From assembly GCA_015064685.1 (NCBI GenBank), contig SVRT01000015.1, forward strand, positions 1 to 52,690: a DNA stretch of 52,690 bases, in the 5' to 3' direction. Positions within the stretch are counted from its first letter, which is position 1, and every line of letters begins with the position of its first letter. Shown in pieces: positions 26,260-33,607 of this stretch. The position numbers were made by a program, and so were the translations under genes. The notes under the pieces were generated by a model, which saw only the letters and a list, made by a program, of their open reading frames with translations, did not search any database and was not told where the DNA came from. This DNA comes from Oscillospiraceae bacterium. Its GTDB lineage: Bacteria; Bacillota; Clostridia; Oscillospirales; CAG-272.

Positions 26260-27207
26260 TTACACACCTACCTTTGACAGAATCTTCTTTACAAGTCCGT
26301 TAGCGCCCACCATTATCGCGAACAGCACGACCGCAATAGCAGACGAATAACCGACCTCGTATCTTTGTCCACCGTAGTCTTCAAGGTGGTGCATGATCGT
26401 ATGTGCGGCATAGTCAACAGACGGGAATCCGCAGAGCGCGGTAACGATTCCACCGAATCCGAAGGAGTTCGTGATAGCCATGACCGCACCGAACATAAGC
26501 TGAGGACGCATGGAAGGAAGCGTTATGTAGTAAAGCTCCTGCCAACGGTTCTTGACACCGTCCACCGCGCCTGCCTCGTAGAGCGCTCTGTCGACACCCT
26601 GAAGTCCCGCGATAAAGGACAAGAACGCGGTACCGAGAGATGTCCAGAGAGAAACCACGATACAGAGAGGCATTACGTAGTCGGCATCCTTGAAGAACGC
26701 GATCTCACTGTCTATAAGACCGAGCTCAAGAAGCGTTGCGTTTACCCAACCGTAGGAGTCCGCCGAGAAGAGCGTACCCCAGATAAGATATACCTGACCC
26801 GAAATAGAGGGGGCATAGAATATAAGCGTTACAACCGCACGGATGCGGGGAGGAAGCTCGTTGATGAACCAAGCTACCAAGAAGGACATAAGGTAGGATG
26901 CAGGTCCTACGATACATGCGAAAATGAATGTATTTGTACAAGCCGTAAGGAATATATCATCGTCGAAGAACAACGTAATATAGTTATTAAGGAAGATGAA
27001 ATCAGGCATTTCCAGCATGTTGAAGTTCGTAAAGCTGATGACCGCCGACAGGATAACGGGCAAAATGGTAAACACGGTGAAAATGAGCATATACGGAGCG
27101 ACCATAAGGTAGGCGATCCAGTTTTTCTTCATTTCCTTCCATGTCCATTGCGCCATTGTCATATCCTTGCGCGCAACAGCCTTTTTTTCTGCTGCTTTAT
27201 TAGACAT
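26260..27207 (-). CDS. Sugar ABC transporter permease, MalF type (first pair)
   Basis: 315 residues, normal for the family. Six membrane segments follow a charged N-terminal tail; the EAA loop is YEAGAVDGVKNRWQELYYI. The start ATG follows AAGGAGA. It lies 41 nt downstream of the gene for the solute-binding protein and is directly followed by its MalG partner. Together they form the membrane channel of a CUT1-type oligosaccharide importer. No ATPase gene is in the locus. Confidence 0.93.
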   Translation of the reverse strand: MSNKAAEKKAVARKDMTMAQWTWKEMKKNWIAYLMVAPYMLIFTVFTILPVILSAVISFTNFNMLEMPDFIFLNNYITLFFDDDIFLTACTNTFIFACIVGPASYLMSFLVAWFINELPPRIRAVVTLIFYAPSISGQVYLIWGTLFSADSYGWVNATLLELGLIDSEIAFFKDADYVMPLCIVVSLWTSLGTAFLSFIAGLQGVDRALYEAGAVDGVKNRWQELYYITLPSMRPQLMFGAVMAITNSFGFGGIVTALCGFPSVDYAAHTIMHHLEDYGGQRYEVGYSSAIAVVLFAIMVGANGLVKKILSKVGV

Positions 27208-27248
27208 TTTTTATCTCCTTTGCAGATTTATATATAATATGAAAGAAA

Positions 27249-30200
27249 TCAATACGTAAGGAGTGCGTTTGCCGCATCCGTAAGAGCTACGTAGACGTAG
27301 TAGAGAAGCTGCTTTTCGCTAAGCTCGTTGATGTCGGGACCCTTGGAGATAATGACTGAGCTATCCTTTTCGGTCATCGCGAGGATATCTTCTGCAAGCG
27401 CCTTGATATATGCGCTGTCATTTGTCTTTGTAGCATACACAACTTCATCTCTGAGGTCCTGATACTTAGTGCCTCTCTCTACAAGCTCTTCTGCGGCTGC
27501 CTTTGCCTGATCGAATCTCTTATCTGCCAAAGTCTGTCCTTGCTCGAGTGTCTCAAGTCCAAACTCGGCACGTTTACGTGTTATTTCCTTATTTATAGCA
27601 GTGATGTAGGAACGGATCGCCTGCTGAGGATCCTCACCGTCGTTATAAGCCGCGAGGAACGCGAACTCTGTGTAACGTGCAAGGATGTATCGTCCGGGGT
27701 AGTTAGGAACTGCCGCGAGGCTATTGAACTGCGCTCTGATTCTCTGGAGCTCCTCGTTTGTCCAAGGAAGATCCTCAAGAGCGTACTTATTAGCTGTGTT
27801 GTACTTAGCGGACGGACCCATAAGGGCAACCATCTCGTTGGAGTACTCAGCCTGACACTTGTCACCTGTGAACCACTTGATGTATTCCCAAGCTTCCTTT
27901 ACCTTATCGTCGCCGCCCTTAACGAGAACCGACGCGGTTACCGAAGCGATCGCACTGTTGTTGATAGTGCCGTCCTCCTGCATTACACCGGGAACGGGAA
28001 CCATTACCCAAGAACCCTCGATCTCAGTTGCGAAGACCTTGAGCTGGTTGTAAAGACCTGTGTAGTCTGCGATAATGATAGGCATCTCACCTGTTCTGAA
28101 ACGGTTTGCTCCGTCATACTGGTAGGGGAAGCCGTACTTTGTGAAGAGGTCACAAGCCTTCTGGAAGGATGCAAGTCCTATCTGGGAATCAAGGTTGATT
28201 CTCATTCCGTTATCGGCGAAGAGCTCACCGCCCATCTGATAGAGGTGGATGGTGGAGTCGGTCGTAAGACCGATCTGCATGTTCTTTGCCTGGAGCTTAG
28301 GAATTGCTGCCATGATATCGTCCCAGGTCTTAGGAATATCGATTCCAAGCTCTGCGAGGATATCAACACGTACGAACATCATTGCGAATCCCTGGGACTC
28401 GGGAAGTCCGTAGTAGTTCATATAACCGTCTGCGTCCTCCATACCGAGAACGATCATTGCGGATTCGTTAAAGGAATCTGCTGTCGCGTTAAAGTCCTCA
28501 CGGGAGATAACGATCTCGCCGTTGGAGGTCTTGCCGTCGTAAAGAAGATCATTTTCGGAATATACGGGAAGGATCGCGGAACGGATCGCGTAGTTGATTA
28601 CGCTACCCTGGTCAAGTCCGTGATAAACGTCAGGACCCTGGTTTGCAAGAATAGAAGGAAGAAGCGTTCCCGCCGCAACGAGCTTAAGCTCGACGGGAAT
28701 ATCGTATCCTCTTTCCTCGTTACTTACGAAGTCACTGTTTACAAGGCTTCTCTTAACCTGGAACTGGTCACGTCCGGTTGCGAGCCAGACCTCAAGAGCA
28801 CTTCCCTCTTCAACCTCGGTCATAACGCCAACCGCGTCATAATCACGGAAGAAGGACTGGAAGAATCTTGCAAGCTCGTGAAGGAAGGTCTTCCACCAGT
28901 TTGCCTTTGCGGGAGGAGTCTCCTCGTCTGTTCCCTGGATCATAACGTAGTCAAGGAGCAGAGGCTGAGTCTTCGCGTCGGAAAGGAAGGTACCGAGCGT
29001 ACCGATATAGCTCTTAAGACGTGCAAGAAGTCTTGCGATCTCCTCGTCGTGTCTTCCCATCTCGAGAAGAAGGTCGGATATCTTCTGAAGTGTACCTACG
29101 TTAGAGGATTTTTCACCTGCAAGCGCGGTAAGCTTCTGCGCAACGCCCCACTTTGCGGGATCGTTGCTCTCATTGTTGAGGATCTGAGCCTGGTGTACCA
29201 TATCGATAAGTACGTCAGGCATGATTCTTGAGAATCCGTAGTCACGGTAGGTATCGGGGGTGGATCCTGTGAGCTGTATAATAGAAAGGTAGTCAGAGTT
29301 GATGCTGTCGAGCGCTTCCTGAACAGTGTTGATGATCTCTGCCATCGCACCGAGTGTAACCTCGAATCTTACGGTATATTCAACACCCTCTTCGAAGTAG
29401 AATTCAAATTCGTCCGCACCGTCTGTCGCCTTTGTGACCTGCCAGTCATCACCGTAGTTGAACGTAAGCGTCTTTGCTTCCTCGAAGGGGACGCCGTCGT
29501 AATATCCGAGCTCGCCCTTCTTTACGTCACCGTTACTGAAAATGTAGAGAGAACGGTTTACGAACATACCGTCAAGCACGTTCTGCTTGAAGCGGAATAC
29601 GATATCGTACATACCCGACTTGTCTACCTTAAATGTGTAACTTACCCACTGACCTGCAGTCTGCCACTTCTCTGCACCCATGGTGTTAAGAAGAGTTCTT
29701 GAGGGATCGTGAGGAGACGTGAGCGCGTCAGCCGCGTCCTCTACGGGATATATAGTCTTATCGGAAGCCGCACCTGTGTACTCCGCCTCGATCTTGATGC
29801 TACCCGAGCCGTCAGGCTTGCCCTTACAGAGCGCCTTGTATTCCTCATAGCTCATAACCTCTTCTGCGGGAGAGAGGATGATCTGGGAGATCGCAAGATC
29901 CGAGTTCTTGCCGTCAAGAGAGATAATGTTATCGCCCTCTTCAAGCACAAACGTGAACGCCTCGGTGTAGAAGCCCATAGAGTCGGTCATAGTGTACTCG
30001 GACCATACGGGGCTCTGGAACGCCGCGGGGCGGATCTCGTTGTTGTAGATGTCGAGCTTCATGAATCTGAGCTCAAACTCCTCGCAGAACGAGCTGATCT
30101 CGCTCGTCCATACGTGAGGGTACTCAAAGGTAAGCTCCCCGTCGGTGATCTTACCGTTAAGACCGGCAGCCTGACCTGCCTTGAGAACAGCATTTTTGTT

Positions 30201-30746
30201 CTCCTTACCCTGGTATATAGCATCGGGGTAATCATTGAGCCAATTCTTCTTGATCGTAAGATAACGAGCCTCGGAGAACGGTATCTTATCGTTGATCTTG
30301 AATACTCGCTCGATCGAGTCGGCTTTTGTCTCATCGCCTTCCTCAACGTATGCGTAGTATACAAGAGTAACGGTATAGAGCGCTCTCTTCGGAACGTCCT
30401 TTACCTCCCACGCAACGGTTCCCGTCGCGGGGGTAAGCACCGCCTCAACGCCGTCAAAGTTGCCGATCTCATACTTCGCGTCTGTCGCTTCAGCATAGAT
30501 GTCCTTGACTGCATCGATAACGATGACTCCATCTGCCTCTTCGGCTTTTGCATCCTTAAGATATTCGCCGTAAGAGATGGTGTTGAGCAGCTCCAATACT
30601 TCACTCGAGTCATAGATCGAGTCTGTCGAGCCTTGAGTATCGTTGCTGTCATCATCAGCAGCCGACGCGGGTAAGGCAGAGCCACCCATCATGAAGGCCA
30701 AACAGAGTATCAAAGCCATCAGTCTTTGAAAACTTGTCCTTTTCAT
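27249..30746 (-). CDS. Giant extracellular solute-binding protein with N-terminal beta-sandwich extension
   Basis: 1165 residues, more than twice the usual 420-550 of family 1 sugar-binding proteins. A signal peptide (about 1-29, ending LPASAAD) is visible, but no lipobox Cys, so it may be released or held by other means. Residues about 50-300 and 300-480 look like beta-sandwich modules; the second begins GSIKIEAEYTGAASD and resembles CBM6/35-type sugar-binding folds. A helical stretch (about 480-620) links to the solute-binding domain (about 645-1100), with the typical YYGLPESQGFAMMFVRVDIL and WEYIKWFTG segments. ATG 30746 has AGGAGG at good spacing. It is the first gene of the transporter operon and lies behind the structured leader RNA. 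The cargo is probably an oligosaccharide; identity unknown. Confidence 0.88.
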   Translation of the reverse strand: MKRTSFQRLMALILCLAFMMGGSALPASAADDDSNDTQGSTDSIYDSSEVLELLNTISYGEYLKDAKAEEADGVIVIDAVKDIYAEATDAKYEIGNFDGVEAVLTPATGTVAWEVKDVPKRALYTVTLVYYAYVEEGDETKADSIERVFKINDKIPFSEARYLTIKKNWLNDYPDAIYQGKENKNAVLKAGQAAGLNGKITDGELTFEYPHVWTSEISSFCEEFELRFMKLDIYNNEIRPAAFQSPVWSEYTMTDSMGFYTEAFTFVLEEGDNIISLDGKNSDLAISQIILSPAEEVMSYEEYKALCKGKPDGSGSIKIEAEYTGAASDKTIYPVEDAADALTSPHDPSRTLLNTMGAEKWQTAGQWVSYTFKVDKSGMYDIVFRFKQNVLDGMFVNRSLYIFSNGDVKKGELGYYDGVPFEEAKTLTFNYGDDWQVTKATDGADEFEFYFEEGVEYTVRFEVTLGAMAEIINTVQEALDSINSDYLSIIQLTGSTPDTYRDYGFSRIMPDVLIDMVHQAQILNNESNDPAKWGVAQKLTALAGEKSSNVGTLQKISDLLLEMGRHDEEIARLLARLKSYIGTLGTFLSDAKTQPLLLDYVMIQGTDEETPPAKANWWKTFLHELARFFQSFFRDYDAVGVMTEVEEGSALEVWLATGRDQFQVKRSLVNSDFVSNEERGYDIPVELKLVAAGTLLPSILANQGPDVYHGLDQGSVINYAIRSAILPVYSENDLLYDGKTSNGEIVISREDFNATADSFNESAMIVLGMEDADGYMNYYGLPESQGFAMMFVRVDILAELGIDIPKTWDDIMAAIPKLQAKNMQIGLTTDSTIHLYQMGGELFADNGMRINLDSQIGLASFQKACDLFTKYGFPYQYDGANRFRTGEMPIIIADYTGLYNQLKVFATEIEGSWVMVPVPGVMQEDGTINNSAIASVTASVLVKGGDDKVKEAWEYIKWFTGDKCQAEYSNEMVALMGPSAKYNTANKYALEDLPWTNEELQRIRAQFNSLAAVPNYPGRYILARYTEFAFLAAYNDGEDPQQAIRSYITAINKEITRKRAEFGLETLEQGQTLADKRFDQAKAAAEELVERGTKYQDLRDEVVYATKTNDSAYIKALAEDILAMTEKDSSVIISKGPDINELSEKQLLYYVYVALTDAANALLTY

Positions 30747-30796
30747 AAAAAATCCTCCTGCTGTTTTCAGGCAAGTAAAGGAACCTTGCCCCGTTT

Positions 30797-31057
30797 AGGG
30801 TAAATACCACCGTTAATAACACCGTGCGCAGCGGGCAGAGAACCAACGTCTCGGTCGCCCAAAGCCCGCCCGCATCCCTTGATATTCTCCCAAGACGGTG
30901 TCATCGGAGGCATTACCAACGGTGCGGCATGACTCAGAACCGATAAAGCTATGCTTCAAGTCGGAAATCATACTGCATCAGCATCATCACCTCGGTCACT
31001 TCGGCTTGAGCGGTAGTCCGCCGAGCCTCTGCAACCGATGTGAGTCGCGTTCACCCT
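30797..31057 (-). ncRNA. Structured leader RNA of the transporter operon (unassigned class)
   Basis: The minus-strand leader begins about 9 nt after the predicted start site and folds by eye into nested helices. P1: AGGGTGAA (31057-31050) with TTTACCCT (30804-30797) closes the whole element. P2: GACTCA (31046-31041) with TGAGTC (30936-30931). P3: CACCGTT (30924-30918) with AACGGTG (30814-30808). P4: ACACCGT (30901-30895) with ACGGTGT (30825-30819), inside P3. P5: GCGGGC (around 30864-30873) with GCCCGC (30836-30831). A further hairpin GGCAAG/CTTGCC (30790-30770) lies before the ribosome site at 30754-30759. I compared it mentally with lysine, cobalamin, FMN, TPP, glycine, T-box, c-di-GMP, SRP and RNase P signatures and found no match. 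A riboswitch or other cis-regulatory RNA is the best reading. Confidence 0.6.
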
Positions 31058-31072
31058 ATTTTTTACTATAAT

Positions 31073-31101
31073 ATAATATCATATCGACCAATTTTTGTCA
31101 A
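31073..31101 (-). promoter_or_regulatory. Sigma-A promoter of the carbohydrate transporter operon
   Basis: Minus-strand TTGACA (31101-31096) and TATTAT (31078-31073) are separated by 17 bp. Predicted start near 31066, giving an untranslated leader of about 320 nt before the solute-binding protein gene. Confidence 0.75.
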
Positions 31102-31246
31102 GAAAAATAAAGTTTAACAACCTTAACTTTTGCGGCGTTTTTTTCCTTGCGTCGCAAAGATTTTTTCTTTTTTACAATTATCTGTTCAAAGACGCTTTGA
31201 CACTTTTTGTCATCTTTGTGCAATGTTGTTCTTTTGCTATTTTTCA

Positions 31247-31376
31247 GTAAATTACATTTACCGTCGAAGCGCTTTTTTCTAGTCTTTTTCACTCCAAAAA
31301 GACGTTTTTTGTAAACTTTGCCACTTGATTTTCTTGATCGAATTCATCAAAAAAGTGCAGGTAAATTGCATTTACC
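31247..31376. promoter_or_regulatory. Pair of related palindromic sites upstream of the operon promoter
   Basis: GTAAATTACATTTAC (31247-31261) and GGTAAATTGCATTTACC (31360-31376) share the palindromic core GTAAATTRCATTTAC. Their centres are 114 bp apart, 150-270 bp upstream of the -35 box. They could be operators for a LacI-like or similar dimeric regulator. The surrounding 31102-31750 is AT-rich and holds no convincing gene. Confidence 0.4.
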
Positions 31377-31756
31377 CGTTTTCGAGTTGTTGCAAAGCAA
31401 AATCCAAGGCATCCTCAGACATAAAAAATTCGGCTTTTTTGCAAGTTTTTTAAAAAATGAACAAATTATAAATTTTTCTTTCTTCAAGAAAAAATTCCTG
31501 CGTTTTCGCAATTATTACGTTATTTTATCACTTTTTACCCCTCAGACCCTTAATTAAGAGCCGAGAAGTTACATTTATTTCCATTTATTACATTTTCGCC
31601 CTTCGATTAACACAATGGCATTTATACGCAGACGCTTATTCGCTTTCGCTTGCTCAAAGTGTGGCGAGAGTTATTAAAAGAATGATTCGATAAGTTCGGA
31701 ATGGATCACGGAACGTGTTATTTTTTTGTTAAACTTGACGAACGGTGATGGCAGAG

Positions 31757-32480
31757 CTTTTCAGGTGGGTTGCGGGATAAGCCGACACGTTAGATATGAC
31801 TGAAGGGCACGTTCTCTGCCGTCGTGCGTGCGGACGAGTGAATCCGTCAGATTTTTCATGCATACCGGAGCACCGGTAAGTGTATGTTCATAGGCGGGAG
31901 CTTGGGTGCTGATAAGCCAATGCGTCACGGGTGGGTGTAAATGCGCCCATAAGGGCGTGTGACGCGTGCAGGCAAAAGTGATGATAAGTGCTTGCGGCAC
32001 AGGCGAGGCAAAGGTACTTGTTGCAAGGGCGGGTGCGAGGACGTTGCATAATGGCGGCGGCGCCCGCATGCGGATGTGGGAGTAATATCTAATGGGTGCG
32101 CGTATGCGCGAGAACACTGTGCGGGTTCGTAGGCGCGCGGACACAACGGGACGCCGTGTGGGTGCCAGGGCACCGTGTAAGCGTGTCGGCACGAGAACAC
32201 CGCGGGGGTGGCGCGGCGCGTGGGTGCAAGGCGCGTGGATGCCAGGGTAACGTGTGGGCGTGTCGGCGCGAGAACACCGCGGGGGGGCGCGGCGCGTAGG
32301 CGCTCGGACACAGCGGGGCGCGGCGCGTGGGTGCCAGGGCACCGTGTGAGCGTGTCGGTGCGAGAACACCGCGGGTGGCGCGGCGCGTGGGTGCCAGGGC
32401 GCCGTGTGGGCGTGTCGGCGCAAAACACCGCGGTGGCGCGGTGCGTGGGTGCGAGGCGCCGTGAGGGATGCGAAGGTGAG
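31757..32480. repeat. GC-rich degenerate tandem repeat region, non-coding
   Basis: This stretch is sharply GC- and G-rich on the plus strand compared with AT-rich flanks. From about 32101 it is built of imperfect units with landmarks GTGTCGGCGCGAGAACACCG, GGCGCGGCGCGTGGGTG and GGTGCCAGGGCACC, the last a small hairpin. AGAACAC or its variant recurs at 32111, 32193, 32271, 32363 and 32423, so spacing varies from 60 to 92 bp. Several frames stay open on the minus strand, but the encoded proteins are low-complexity Arg/His/Pro/Thr repeats without a ribosome site, so I do not call genes. It resembles a decayed minisatellite; origin unknown. Confidence 0.7.
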
Positions 32481-32583
32481 GTGACGCTAGCAGTTTTTGC
32501 ATCATTTCCCTATGTTTTTCTCAATTTCTTGTTTCTTTTGCAACTAATTGTTTATTATTTGGCGTTGTTTGACTTATTTTCGA

Positions 32584-32617
32584 TAAAAAAACACCCTCGG
32601 GGAAAACCCCGAGGGCA
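32584..32617 (-). terminator. Terminator of the small membrane protein gene
   Basis: Minus-strand GCCCTCGGGG, TTTT loop, CCCCGAGGGT, then seven T residues: a very strong intrinsic terminator 23 nt after the stop codon. Confidence 0.9.
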
Positions 32618-32639
32618 TCTGTATCAGTATTTGAATTTA

Positions 32640-33317
32640 TCAGAATCTGTCGATATTTGCCTTTACGTACTTGACCATCTTTGCCTGGATGTACTTCTTA
32701 TTATCAGCCAAGAAGCGCTCGGTTCTGTCAAAGCTTCCCGCAGCATTCTCGTGGAGGAATCTGAACGCGTTCGCAAGCTCCTCGTCACCGTTGAGCTCGA
32801 TTGCAGCTGCGATAGAGTCGATAATTGAGCTATCTGCCATAAGGTAAAGATTCCATACTCCCTCGTTTCCTCTCTGGGAGAGGTCATAGAGGATCTTGTA
32901 AGCTACGAGAGGAACGAATCTGTCGTCGCCGTCAGTAAAGACGTCGCTATCGCTCTCAAACACGTTTTCAGTCCAAACCTTCGATGCGCTCGTGGTAAGC
33001 TTTGACATAACGAAGGTCATCTTCTTGTTGATAAGATCAAAATCAAGATCATCAAGAGCGATGTTTGATTTAAGCTTCTGGTCGTAAAGGAAGAAGTTTG
33101 CCTTTTCAGCAGAGCCAAAGGCAAAGGAAAGAAGCGCGAGCGCTACACCGAGAAGGATCACGGTTATACCGAGAATAATAAACAGTACCTTAAGAGCTCC
33201 CTCGCTCGAGCCTGCACCGAATACGAAGCAAAGTATTCCGGAAACTACAAGCAAGCCGCAAAGAACGAAGAGGATGATCTGAAGGTTTTCTTTGACAAAT
33301 CTTTTAATTCCGTCCAT
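32640..33317 (-). CDS. Membrane protein of unknown function, two N-terminal helices
   Basis: 225 residues from ATG 33317, which has AGAGGTG 8 nt upstream; the frame extends 15 codons further without a ribosome site. Two hydrophobic segments (about 12-34 and 44-69) are followed by a soluble helical domain of about 150 residues, probably cytoplasmic, with no motif I recognise. It is monocistronic with a strong terminator, and divergent from the aconitase operon. I do not recognise the family. Confidence 0.8.
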   Translation of the reverse strand: MDGIKRFVKENLQIILFVLCGLLVVSGILCFVFGAGSSEGALKVLFIILGITVILLGVALALLSFAFGSAEKANFFLYDQKLKSNIALDDLDFDLINKKMTFVMSKLTTSASKVWTENVFESDSDVFTDGDDRFVPLVAYKILYDLSQRGNEGVWNLYLMADSSIIDSIAAAIELNGDEELANAFRFLHENAAGSFDRTERFLADNKKYIQAKMVKYVKANIDRF

Positions 33318-33501
33318 AAAAACACCTCTGAAATATTTTTTCAATATATTTATCGCACACACAGGCGCGCGTATTATTTATTCATATCATTATAACACAT
33401 CTTTTTCTCTTTTTCAAGTATTTTATGATATTTTTGTTCGATATAACAAAAATTTTCTTGCATTTATCTCAAAAGATGTGAGAAAAGAGATTTCAATTTA
33501 C

Positions 33502-33530
33502 TTGACTGAAGCGTCAATTAGTGATATAAT
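33502..33530 (+). promoter_or_regulatory. Promoter of the aconitase operon
   Basis: TTGACT (33502-33507) and perfect TATAAT (33525-33530), 17-bp spacer. The start site is predicted near 33537, inside a palindrome. Confidence 0.8.
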
Positions 33531-33531
33531 A

Positions 33532-33547
33532 AAATGAAGCTTCATTT
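33532..33547. promoter_or_regulatory. Candidate operator at the aconitase start site
   Basis: AAATGAAGCTTCATTT is a perfect 16-bp palindrome beginning one base after the -10 box and covering the predicted start site; ATATGAAGC recurs 20 bp later. A repressor bound here would block initiation. The regulator is not known. Confidence 0.5.
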
Positions 33548-33607
33548 CTCTTTATATATGAAGCAAAAATAACGGACTCTTACTCCGAAATTCGGGAGGT
33601 AAAAACA

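Noticed and set aside
27540-29231. 563-codon plus-strand frame opposite the solute-binding protein gene
   Set aside because: It lies entirely antisense to a well-supported gene, has no ribosome site and its product has no domain logic; codon bias of the real gene explains it.
30797-31057. Lysine, cobalamin, FMN, TPP, glycine or T-box riboswitch, SRP RNA, RNase P RNA
   Set aside because: None of the conserved core strings of these classes could be found in the leader; this is a by-eye comparison and a profile search would be decisive.
31380-31440. 16-residue minus-strand frame starting MSEDALDFALQQLENG
   Set aside because: No ribosome site, AT-rich surroundings and no other evidence of expression.
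32101-32466. Possible CRISPR array in the repeat region
   Set aside because: Unit spacing varies from 60 to 92 bp, repeats are degenerate, the intervals are repeats too, and no cas genes are present.
31761-32505. Long open frames in all three minus-strand frames (138-220 codons), and a plus-strand frame at 32208-32828, over the GC-rich repeat
   Set aside because: No ribosome sites, low-complexity repetitive products, and openness in several frames at once is explained by scarcity of stop triplets in GC-rich DNA.
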